64,000 nt of DNA, taken from contig CAVOQQ010000003.1 in the NCBI GenBank assembly GCA_963698395.1, positions 1 through 64,000 on the forward strand, read 5' to 3'. Both the position numbers and the translations under genes were made by a program. Below the pieces are notes generated by a model. The model made no database searches and was not told the DNA's origin. It saw only the letters and a list, made by a program, of their open reading frames with translations. Shown piece by piece: positions 57,677 through 64,000 of the stretch. The DNA is from JBBQUN01 sp963698395. GTDB taxonomy: Bacteria > Actinomycetota > Acidimicrobiia > Acidimicrobiales > SZUA-35. Numbering within the stretch: the first letter of the stretch is position 1; each line of letters begins with the position of its first letter.

Positions 57677-58370
57677 TTAGAGTTTCAGAAAACTGCTGTG
57701 CATTCGTTTACCACGATGGATCATCTGCAGATGGTACATGCCCTCTTTCAGATCCGACACATCCAGTGAAGTTGAATTGGGACCAAACATTCCTTCCTGC
57801 TGCACAGATTTAAGTCTTCGACCGGCACCATCTATCACATGGAGACTAAGCGCTCCTCTGAATTCAAGGTTATACTGGATATAAAGTATATCCTGTACCG
57901 GGTTTGGATAAAGATAGAGGGATGTGGGATTCTTACCCGGACTATAGGCTGTGTCCCGCCGGTATCGACAATGGGCAAACGTGTATCGACCCAATCACTA
58001 AAACCGGTATCGATGAGGGCCTGATCATCTCCCTCAAACCAGTCCTGGATAATGGAAGTATAGATTTGCCTGTAATCGATATTATAGACCAGGTTGTAAT
58101 TGTGAAGATCTTCCGGCTTCAGGGAAGGATTCACCCCGTATATTCCATTGTTCAGCTGGGTTCCAAATACAAAAACCGGAGTGGCTGTTCCATGATCGGT
58201 CCCGTAACTGTCATTGGATTTGGCGCGGCGACCAAACTCGGTAAAGGTCAGTGAAAGTACCTTCTCGTCGATTTCAAGCTGATTCAGATCATCGTAAAAG
58301 GCTTTCACAGCACCGGACATATTGTACAGCAAGGCTGCATGGGTACCCAGGCTCGGGTCATGTTCATCCA
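57677..58370 (-). CDS. C-terminal part of a DUF1501 protein with T9SS sorting domain (cut by the chimera junction)
   Basis: Minus-strand text HDPSLGTHAALLYNMSGAVK, then LTFTEFGRRAKSNDSYGTDH and GTATPVFVFG, is the end of a DUF1501 protein (sulfatase-fold relatives that often sit beside DUF1800 genes). After a frame change near 57930 the chain continues SLYLYPNPVQDILYIQYNLE and ends LKEGMYHLQMIHRGKRMHSS plus FLKL, a type A T9SS sorting domain (YPNP opening, Y-rich last strand). So the protein is exported by the type IX system. The N-terminal ~60% is missing because the sequence switches to another genome at about 58,370. Confidence 0.75.
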
Positions 58371-58380
58371 CTGCACCGGC
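58365..58380. other. Chimera junction, Bacteroidota to Actinobacteriota
   Basis: To the left the minus strand reads ...DEHDPSLGTHAALL (DUF1501); to the right it reads FVVDVAKQWYYGGLGDLAAG, a YihY/BrkB opening. The switch falls in the GCACCGGCAGC stretch. Codon use changes to strongly GC-ending at the same point. No attachment site, integrase, tRNA or repeat is present. Confidence 0.8.
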
Positions 58381-58455
58381 AGCAAGATCACCGAGGCCGC
58401 CGTAGTACCACTGCTTGGCGACGTCGACGACGAAGCTCCAGGCAGTGCGCAACAT
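58371..58455 (-). CDS. YihY/BrkB-like membrane protein, N-terminal start only
   Basis: ATG at 58455 opens MLRTAWSFVVDVAKQWYYGG followed by LGDLAAG, the amphipathic N-terminus of actinobacterial YihY/BrkB proteins (usually continuing into VTFW and membrane segments). The remainder is replaced by Bacteroidota sequence at the junction. About 28 codons remain, so the identification rests on one stretch. It is divergent from the dienelactone-hydrolase gene across 75 bp. Confidence 0.5.
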
Positions 58456-58530
58456 GTGCAACGGTCCTCTCACTCGCACCAGGGTACGAACTGCGGAGGC
58501 CGTCGGCGTGCACCGATAGGGTCGGTGCGT

Positions 58531-59193
58531 ATGGCGCAGCCCGCAGGTGAAGCATTTTTCGTCGGACCCGAAGGGGGCCAGCCCGGGCCCGGGATTCTGG
58601 TATTGCATTCGTGGTGGGGACTCAATGACTGGGTGCGGGACTTCTGTCGACGACTGGCCGACGAGGGCTACACGGTACTGGCCCCCGATTTGTTCGACGG
58701 CGAGACACCGGCCACAGCGACCGAGGGTGAGGCCGTTCTGGCGACGATCGAGCCCAACAGTCTGTCGGGCCTGGTCCTCGCATCGACCGGCGTGCTCCAA
58801 CGAGCGGCCGCCGGCGACGACCAGCCGATCGCCGTCATCGGCTTCTCGATGGGGGCATCGCTGGCGTTCTGGCTCGCTGCTCGGGCGACCGATGTGGTGC
58901 AGACCGTCGTGACCTTCTACGGCGCACAGTCGATCGACTTCGACGAAGCCAGTGCCACCTTCCAGGCTCACTTCGCCGACGACGACCACCTCGTGTCAGA
59001 GGAAGATCGGGTCACCACGGAGGCCTTCATCCGGCTCGGCGACAACGACACCGACTTCCACCTCTACCCCGACACCAAGCACTGGTTCTTCGAGGCCGGC
59101 GAGACCTTCGACCCCGAAGCAGCCGAACTGGCCTGGGATCGGATGATCGCCTTCTTGGCCGAGCATCACCCGGTGAGCGGTAGCACCGAGTAG
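58531..59193 (+). CDS. Dienelactone-hydrolase-family protein
   Basis: A 220-residue alpha/beta hydrolase. Start MAQPAGEAFFVGPEGG, chosen because the DLH core begins soon after (PGILVLHSWWGLNDWVRDF). YTVLAPDLFDGETP follows. The nucleophile elbow is IGFSMGASLAFW, with Ser where classic dienelactone hydrolases have Cys. Asp and His of the triad would be near DDDHLV and KHWFFEAG. Acts on esters or lactones; the native substrate is unknown. First complete gene of the GC-rich part, followed tail to tail by the MBL gene 4 bp on. The frame is intact. Confidence 0.85.
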   Translation: MAQPAGEAFFVGPEGGQPGPGILVLHSWWGLNDWVRDFCRRLADEGYTVLAPDLFDGETPATATEGEAVLATIEPNSLSGLVLASTGVLQRAAAGDDQPIAVIGFSMGASLAFWLAARATDVVQTVVTFYGAQSIDFDEASATFQAHFADDDHLVSEEDRVTTEAFIRLGDNDTDFHLYPDTKHWFFEAGETFDPEAAELAWDRMIAFLAEHHPVSGSTE

Positions 59194-59197
59194 GCGC

Positions 59198-60112
59198 TCA
59201 GCCCTCGAAGGGCTTTGGCCAGAAGGTGCCGACCTCTGCGTCGTCCACGTGCAGATGGTTGGCGCACGGCTCCCAGTGCGTGCCCAGCACCAGCACGTCA
59301 CGATCGGCATTCGCCGCGAAGAAGGCGCGTCGGGTCGCCTCGGATTGCGCTCGATCGACGTCGGCGCTGCTCCCCCAGTCGGGGTGAGCGAGCTGGCACG
59401 GATGGTGCGAGAGGTCGCCGGTGATCACCGCTTCGGCTCCGGCGGAACGCAGGCGGACACTCACATGGCCCGGCGTGTGCCCCGGGGTCGATTCCAGGGA
59501 GATCTCAGGGGTCAGCACCTGATCGGTTGCCACCAGATCGACGAGACCGGCGTCGAAGATCGGACGCACGGAGTCGGCCATCAACGCCACGTCGTCGGCC
59601 TCGCCGCTGCTCGACCAGTGCGCCCACTCGACCTCGCCGAAGAGATAGCGAGCGTTGGGGAAGGTCGGCACCCACTCGCCACCGACGAGTCGGGTGTTCC
59701 AGCCGACGTGGTCGACGTGCAGATGCGTGCACAACACGTAGTCGATCGATTCCGGCGGGTACCCCGCTGCTGCCAGATCCTCGAGGAACGGCCCCTCGCG
59801 CATCGACCACACCGGGATGCTCCGCTCCTTGTCGTTGCCAAGGCAGGTGTCGACCAGGATCGTGGTGTCACCGCTCTCGATGACGAGGCTGCGAACCGTC
59901 ATCTTGGCCCGGCCCTCGTCGTTGACGTAGTGAGGCTGCACCCAGGGGATCGTCAGGAGGTTCTCGGCCGTCGCGTCCGGGATGATGAAGTGGATTGCCG
60001 ACGTCGTCGCCAGCTCGACGACCTCGGTGACCCGTAGATCGCCGACGATCCACGTCCGGAAGGGCTGACCGGAGCTGCTCACGCCGTCGGTGCTGGTGGA
60101 GATGTTCGTCAT
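59198..60112 (-). CDS. MBL-fold metallo-hydrolase
   Basis: A 304-residue metallo-beta-lactamase-fold enzyme with two zinc sites. Key motifs: THLHVDHVGWN (HxHxDH), TPGHTPGHVSVRL (third His), VITGDLSHHP (bridging Asp) and LGTHWEPCANHL near the end. The length and WVQPHYVNDEGRAKMTVRSL suit the AhlD/lactonase-like and RNase Z-unrelated hydrolases of Actinobacteria. Substrate not assignable; quorum-lactone or other ester hydrolysis are possibilities. Starts at 60112 (MTNISTSTDG); the divergent methyltransferase gene begins 87 bp away. Frame intact. Confidence 0.85.
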   Translation of the reverse strand: MTNISTSTDGVSSSGQPFRTWIVGDLRVTEVVELATTSAIHFIIPDATAENLLTIPWVQPHYVNDEGRAKMTVRSLVIESGDTTILVDTCLGNDKERSIPVWSMREGPFLEDLAAAGYPPESIDYVLCTHLHVDHVGWNTRLVGGEWVPTFPNARYLFGEVEWAHWSSSGEADDVALMADSVRPIFDAGLVDLVATDQVLTPEISLESTPGHTPGHVSVRLRSAGAEAVITGDLSHHPCQLAHPDWGSSADVDRAQSEATRRAFFAANADRDVLVLGTHWEPCANHLHVDDAEVGTFWPKPFEG

Positions 60113-60199
60113 GACATGAGCCTGTCACGCCGATCGGAGCCGTGCGAGCCGGCATCGCAACCGCTGATGCCCTCGCGGCGCGTGGCCCATACTTGCCAG

Positions 60200-60874
60200 A
60201 TGACCGATCCCGGCGCCGCTCTGCCTGACCACGTCGTCTCGACACGAACCGCCTACGACCACTCGAGTCAGCTCTATGTGGAGCATGTCGGCACCGAGCT
60301 CTCGCCCGGTTTCGAGACATCGCTCGATCGTGCGGCACTCGACGCCTTCGCCGACGACATCGTCGCCATCGGCGGTGGCCCGGTTCTCGACGTTGGTTGT
60401 GGACCGGGGCGGGCCACGGCCTACCTCGCTCGTCGGGGCCTCGCCATCTCGGGCGTCGATCTCTCCCCAGCCATGATCACTGCGGCGTCGCTCGCTCACC
60501 CCGAGTTGAGCTTCGCCGTCGGAGCGCTCACCGACCTCCCGACCGGCGACCGCTCGTTGGTGGCCGCGGTCTACTGGTATTCGATCATCCACACCCCACC
60601 CGACCAGTTGGGCCGAGCTTGGGTCGAACTCGGGCGGGTCCTCCGACCGGGTGGCCGTGCGCTGATCGCCTTTCAAACCGGAGCCGACGATCGGATCGAT
60701 CGGCCAGACGCCTACGGCTCATCGGCGACGCTCACCCGTCATCACCATGCGATCGACAGCGTTGCCGAGTCACTCGAAGCCTCGGGCTTCACCATTGCCA
60801 GCACACTCTGGCGACAAGCCGAACTCGACCACGAGACCACACCGCAGGCCATCGTCGTTGCCCACCTCGTGTAG
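60200..60874 (+). CDS. SAM-dependent class I methyltransferase
   Basis: A 224-residue small-molecule methyltransferase. Start MTDPGAALPDHVVSTRTAYD at 60200, preferred over an in-frame ATG 84 bp upstream because family homology starts here. Motif I VLDVGCGPGRATAYLA, the acidic residue of strand 2 in ISGVDLSPAMI, and post-I/IV text DRSLVAAVYWYSIIHTPPDQL and LRPGGRALIAFQTG are clear. UbiE/Coq5-like fold; substrate unknown. Frame intact and GC-rich codon use. Confidence 0.87.
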   Translation: MTDPGAALPDHVVSTRTAYDHSSQLYVEHVGTELSPGFETSLDRAALDAFADDIVAIGGGPVLDVGCGPGRATAYLARRGLAISGVDLSPAMITAASLAHPELSFAVGALTDLPTGDRSLVAAVYWYSIIHTPPDQLGRAWVELGRVLRPGGRALIAFQTGADDRIDRPDAYGSSATLTRHHHAIDSVAESLEASGFTIASTLWRQAELDHETTPQAIVVAHLV

Positions 60875-60955
60875 CTCGCGCCGGTTCCACCCAGAACGCA
60901 CCACATCATGGTTCGTCGATGTCGTACCGAACCCATCCAAGGATGAGATCGAGGT

Positions 60956-60989
60956 CGCCGTGTCCACGACAGCGCCGTGTCCACGACAG
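60956..60989. repeat. 17-bp tandem duplication
   Basis: CGCCGTGTCCACGACAG occurs twice in direct succession (60956-60972, 60973-60989) in the 198-bp gap between the methyltransferase and VOC genes. Nothing else is recognised in this gap. Confidence 0.9.
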
Positions 60990-61072
60990 AAATCGACCAC
61001 TGTCCGACAGAGGGCGGTCACAGGACCTGCCTATGGTGCCTCCCCATCGCTCCAATCGGAAGGCAACACCAC

Positions 61073-61477
61073 ATGGCAGCACACCTCGGCCACACGATCT
61101 TCTATGTCAACGACGTCGACCAGACCCTTGCCTTCTTCACCTCCTCGTTCGACATCGCTCGTCGCTTCATCACGCCTGAGGGCGACTACGGCGAACTCGA
61201 CACCGGCGAGACCACCCTGTCGTTCGCCTCCACCGACCTGGCCGGCACGAACCTCGCGGCATCCGGCGGCTTCACGGCCTTGCGCGCCGATACCCCGCCC
61301 GTGGGAGCGTCGATCACGCTGGTCACCGACGACGTCGACGCCGCAGTCGAACGAGCGCTGACGAACGGCGCCACCCGCTACACCCCAACGGTCGACAAGC
61401 CGTGGGGACAAACCGTCGCCTACGTTCGAGATGTGAACGGCATCCTCATCGAGATCGCCACGCCGATGGACGCCTGA
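61073..61477 (+). CDS. VOC-family (glyoxalase-like) protein
   Basis: A 134-residue single VOC module. Start MAAHLGHTIFYVNDVDQTLA at 61073, where homology begins; an in-frame ATG 96 bp upstream only adds unrelated sequence. Pattern HTIFYVNDVDQTLAFFTSSF, ETTLSFASTDLAG and AYVRDVNGILIEIATP fits an extradiol-dioxygenase/bleomycin-resistance-type fold. The first-strand His (GHTIF) and final Glu (IEIA) are usual metal ligands. The specific reaction is unknown. Convergent with the helicase gene, 1 bp between stops. Confidence 0.83.
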   Translation: MAAHLGHTIFYVNDVDQTLAFFTSSFDIARRFITPEGDYGELDTGETTLSFASTDLAGTNLAASGGFTALRADTPPVGASITLVTDDVDAAVERALTNGATRYTPTVDKPWGQTVAYVRDVNGILIEIATPMDA

Positions 61478-61478
61478 A

Positions 61479-63143
61479 TCAGACGAAACGCGACATGCGC
61501 CGGCGTTTGTGCTCCTTCGAGAGCAGCTCTTGACCCGCCTTGGCTCGCTTCGACAATTGGACCGCCGTCGCCGATGACACTCGCTCGACGCCCGACAGAC
61601 GGTTGAGCTCGGCGTTCACGATGGCGTGGGTCTTCCCCGTGATCGCCACCAACTCCTTCACGATGTCGGCGTTCTGCTCGCGAAGTCGCTCACGATCCTT
61701 GCGCGACACCAGCACCATCGGGCCAGGCCCGGGCGGCGGAAGGTGCTGGAGGTCGATGAAGAGCTCGGGTTGGTCGAGGTCGCCATCGGCATCGTCGGTG
61801 TCGGCGTCATCATCGCCGTCGTCGGTGCTGTCATCGAAGATGTCTTCGCCGTGGTCGACGTCACCGACGGTCGAGGAGAGCACGGCAAACAGTGAGAGCT
61901 GCTCCTCGGCCGGTTCCTCGGCCACCTCGTCGAGTTCGGCATCGTCGAACTCGCTCGACTCGTCGTCTTCCTTCTTCTTCAGGAGATGTCGCCGCGCCTC
62001 GGCGATCGACTGGCCGTAGTGGCGCAGTCGGGGATCGTCGGGCATGAACAGGTAGGCACGCTGACGCCCGGCACCCCGGGTCCATCGGACGATGCGGCCG
62101 ACCGCCTGGCGGAAGAAGAGCTCGGTGGTGGTGGTCGTCGCGAAGACGGCGACCCGCAGACGGGGGATGTCGACGCCTTCGGACACCATCCGAACGGCCA
62201 CGATCCACTCGCTCGTGCTGTTCGAGAACTGCGAGATCTTGGCTGATGCCTGTGGGTCGTCCGACACCGCAACCACCGGCTGGATCCCGTGGCGGCGCCG
62301 CAGCAGCGAGGCGATGGCCTGAGCGTGCTCCTGGTCCATGGCGATGACGAGACCGCCGGCGTTCTCGTGCGTGTTGCGGATCTTGGTGAGCTGTTCATGC
62401 GCGTGGCCGATCACCGCAGGCAGCCACTCCCCCTGCAACGACAACGCAGCCCGTAGCCGCTGATTCGCCTGGGTCCTGGCCAGCTCGTCGTCGAAACTGG
62501 CCGAGAGCTCGGCCCCATCGGGTGCCACCCATTCCATGTGGCCACCGAAGCGGGGAAAGAACACCGGCCTCACGACCGAACCGTCTTCGAGCGCGTCGCC
62601 GTAGCCGTACTCGATGTCAGGAACGACCTGGTCCCACTCGTACCGGACGAAGGGAATCGAGCGGGTATCGCTCCGAAAGGGCGTGCCCGACAGCGCCATG
62701 CGTCGTGCTGCTCCGCTGAAGGCGACCCGCACGCCATCACCCCACGCTCGATCGTCGCCCGCATGGTGGATCTCGTCGAGGATGACGAATCCACCTTCGG
62801 ACAGGGACCGAAACGCCGTCGCCGAGGACCCGACCTGCTGATAGGTGGTGACGACGCCGTGGACATCGGAGGGCAGGCCGCCCGACGGGTTCCACTCGGT
62901 GTCGAGCATGAGCCCGAAACGCTCGGCTGCGTCGGCCCACTGCTCCTTCAGATGCCTGGTCGGGGCGACGATGACCAGTCGTCCCTCGAGCCCGGGAAGC
63001 GTCATCCGCGCCGCGGTCAGCGCGAACGTGGTCTTTCCCGCACCGGGTGTGGCGACAGCCAGAAAGTCCGGCTCCTCGGAATCGAGGTACCGGTCCAGCG
63101 CACGTCGCTGCCAGGGGCGCAATCGAAGCTTGGAGGCTGCCAT
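61479..63143 (-). CDS. SF2 DEAD/DEAH-box helicase with acidic insert
   Basis: A 554-residue superfamily 2 ATPase (start ATG at 63143; a TTG 24 bases upstream is possible). LRPWQRRALDRYL (Q-like motif), TPGAGKTTFAL (Walker A), VIVAPTRHLKEQW (Ia), ILDEIHHAGDD (DEAD-box variant DEIH), ALSGTPFRSD (III), then VAVRMVSEGVDIPRLRVAVF and RQAVGRIVRWTRG (VI). Similar to the UvrB/type III-restriction-like helicases of Actinobacteria. Between residues ~405 and ~485 lies a strongly acidic low-complexity stretch rich in DD and EE (HGEDIFDDSTDDGDDDADTD), then a basic tail KEHKRRRMSRF. Frame intact. Confidence 0.88.
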   Translation of the reverse strand: MAASKLRLRPWQRRALDRYLDSEEPDFLAVATPGAGKTTFALTAARMTLPGLEGRLVIVAPTRHLKEQWADAAERFGLMLDTEWNPSGGLPSDVHGVVTTYQQVGSSATAFRSLSEGGFVILDEIHHAGDDRAWGDGVRVAFSGAARRMALSGTPFRSDTRSIPFVRYEWDQVVPDIEYGYGDALEDGSVVRPVFFPRFGGHMEWVAPDGAELSASFDDELARTQANQRLRAALSLQGEWLPAVIGHAHEQLTKIRNTHENAGGLVIAMDQEHAQAIASLLRRRHGIQPVVAVSDDPQASAKISQFSNSTSEWIVAVRMVSEGVDIPRLRVAVFATTTTTELFFRQAVGRIVRWTRGAGRQRAYLFMPDDPRLRHYGQSIAEARRHLLKKKEDDESSEFDDAELDEVAEEPAEEQLSLFAVLSSTVGDVDHGEDIFDDSTDDGDDDADTDDADGDLDQPELFIDLQHLPPPGPGPMVLVSRKDRERLREQNADIVKELVAITGKTHAIVNAELNRLSGVERVSSATAVQLSKRAKAGQELLSKEHKRRRMSRFV

Positions 63144-63307
63144 GGGGACCCCCAGTCTGGCTGCCAATCATCGAAATCGAACGGTGTGAATCGGATGGTT
63201 GGCCGCTAACGCGCCGGTCACGTCTGCCCCGAATCGCCACGGCGTTCCCGCAGAAGCTTCACCGCCGCCGGTGCCGTTCGTGAGCAACCTCCTGCCACAA
63301 TGCGTGG

Positions 63308-64000
63308 GTGACCACCGACCGATCGACCGCCGCCGGCGCGACCCCCGTGCCGACCGGCCAATCGCTCGTGGTCGCCCAGAACGTGTCGAAGTCCTACCGC
63401 GGGCACGCCGCACTTCACGACGCCACGTTCGCGATCGAGCCCGGCATCACCGGACTCCTCGGCGCCAACGGGGCCGGCAAGACCACGCTGCTGGGCATGA
63501 TCATCGGCCTCCACCCGGTCACCGGGGGCACGCTTCGGGTACTCGGGCATGACCCGTGGAGCGCTGGGTCGACGGTTCGAGAACGCCTGGGCTATGCGCC
63601 GGAGCATCACACCCTTCCCCCCGACCTGAAAGCCGCCGAATTCGTTCGTCACGTGGCCGAGCTGCACGGTCTCCCGAAGGAAGAGGCCCAAACCCGAGCC
63701 AGCGATGCGCTCTGGCTTGTCGGGCTCGGTGAGGAGCGATTCCGCCCGATGGGCACGATGTCGACCGGCCAACGCCAGCGAGTGAAGCTGGCCCAAGCCA
63801 TTGCTCACGACCCCGAGTTGGTGTTGCTCGACGAGCCGACCGACGGCCTCGATCCCATCCAACGAGATGCCATGCTCGATCTGATCGCCGGCATCGCCAA
63901 GGACTTCGGCGTCAACGTGATCCTGTCGTCGCACCTGCTCGACGAAGTCGAGCGCATCTGTGATGCCGCGGTGATCATCGGCGATGGCCACACGCTGGCC
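63308..64000 (+). CDS. ABC transporter ATP-binding protein (cut by window end)
   Basis: Begins at GTG 63308 (VTTDRSTAAGATPVPTG) and runs in one frame off the window. The core starts VAQNVSKSYRGHAALHDATF. LLGANGAGKTTLLGMI is Walker A, MSTGQRQRVKLAQAIA the signature, LVLLDEPTDGLDP Walker B, and NVILSSHLLDEVERI the H-loop. At least 231 residues, so ~60 more are missing. It belongs to the export-type ABC-2 subfamily (DrrA/CcmA-like); the permease would follow on the right. The GTG start is preceded by GCAACCTCC...TGCGTG, with no strong ribosome site. Intact, GC-rich. Confidence 0.9.
   Translation, partial: MTTDRSTAAGATPVPTGQSLVVAQNVSKSYRGHAALHDATFAIEPGITGLLGANGAGKTTLLGMIIGLHPVTGGTLRVLGHDPWSAGSTVRERLGYAPEHHTLPPDLKAAEFVRHVAELHGLPKEEAQTRASDALWLVGLGEERFRPMGTMSTGQRQRVKLAQAIAHDPELVLLDEPTDGLDPIQRDAMLDLIAGIAKDFGVNVILSSHLLDEVERICDAAVIIGDGHTLA

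Noticed and set aside
885..58000. Programmed ribosomal frameshifting to explain broken genes
   Set aside because: Breaks are many per gene, in both directions, and lack a common slippery site; errors in the assembled sequence explain them better.
58300..58460. Genomic island or integrated element at the composition change
   Set aside because: No integrase, tRNA, direct repeat or IS end; truncated genes of two phyla meet in mid-frame, as in a misjoined contig.
59249..60037. A 262-residue plus-strand reading frame opposite the MBL hydrolase
   Set aside because: Long antisense frames are expected in GC-rich DNA; the minus strand has all the metallo-hydrolase motifs.
62538..63209. A 223-residue plus-strand reading frame opposite the helicase
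   Set aside because: Antisense shadow in GC-rich DNA with an Arg/Gly-rich composition; the helicase motifs are on the minus strand.

Overview
The window joins two unrelated genomes. Positions 1 to about 58,370 read as a polysaccharide-degrading Bacteroidota, probably marine and near Marinilabiliales/Bacteroidales. It carries signal peptides and lipoboxes, five type I sulfatases, many glycoside hydrolases (GH140, 97, 88, 95, 13, 30, 20 and 33 families), a C-terminal T9SS-type sorting domain, and TTG/TAnnTTTG-like promoters. From about 58,370 to 64,000 the sequence is visibly GC-rich, with actinobacterial (Acidimicrobiia-like) codon use and gene content. The switch falls inside two truncated genes, so I read it as an assembly chimera rather than a natural neighbourhood.

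Layout. 1-13,922 (minus strand): a run of genes for an SGNH hydrolase (cut by the window edge), apiosidase-like GH140, secreted ADP-ribosylglycohydrolase, ribokinase-like kinase, GRP-type sugar transporter, acetyl-xylan-esterase-like and sialate-O-acetylesterase-like enzymes, two near-identical sulfatases, deoxyribose-phosphate aldolase and a Gfo/Idh/MocA oxidoreductase. 14,012-15,991: GH97. 16,020-20,215: an AT-rich array of five small exported-protein genes, each with the same kind of promoter block, terminator hairpin and intergenic hairpin; one terminator loop holds four copies of a 50-bp repeat. 20,253-22,687: two-gene carotenoid/squalene-type pathway (CrtB-like, CrtI-like). 22,797-25,742: MtaA/CmuA-like UroD-family protein, cupin fragment, MFS transporter and a truncated ROK kinase. 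25,789-33,880: two more sulfatases, nucleoside-type permease, oxidoreductase, VOC protein and GH88. 33,991-40,016: an exported RbsD/FucU-like protein, GH95 fucosidase, a fused remnant (Na+/solute symporter start plus Fe-alcohol dehydrogenase end) and an 888-residue LamG lipoprotein. 40,302-57,655: GntP permease, nitrilase-like amidase, IMPase, GH13, fifth sulfatase, GH30, lectin-like domain protein, GH20, AlkD, esterase, GH33 sialidase, small zinc-ribbon protein and several lipoprotein/outer-membrane genes. 57,677-58,370: end of a DUF1501/T9SS protein.

As a whole the Bacteroidota part looks like a catabolic region for sulfated, acetylated, fucose-, uronate- and hexosamine-containing glycans. 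Sulfatases and esterases would strip substituents, exo-glycosidases release sugars, and permeases, a kinase, an aldolase and oxidoreductases take up and process them. No SusC/SusD pair and no polysaccharide lyase is visible.

About thirty of the Bacteroidota genes are interrupted by one or more frame changes although motifs on both sides are intact. I annotate these as single genes with indels in the assembled sequence; exact frameshift positions are approximate. The actinobacterial end (YihY-like start, dienelactone hydrolase, MBL hydrolase, methyltransferase, VOC protein, SF2 helicase, ABC ATPase) is frame-intact. I saw no tRNA, rRNA, CRISPR array, integrase or transposase.
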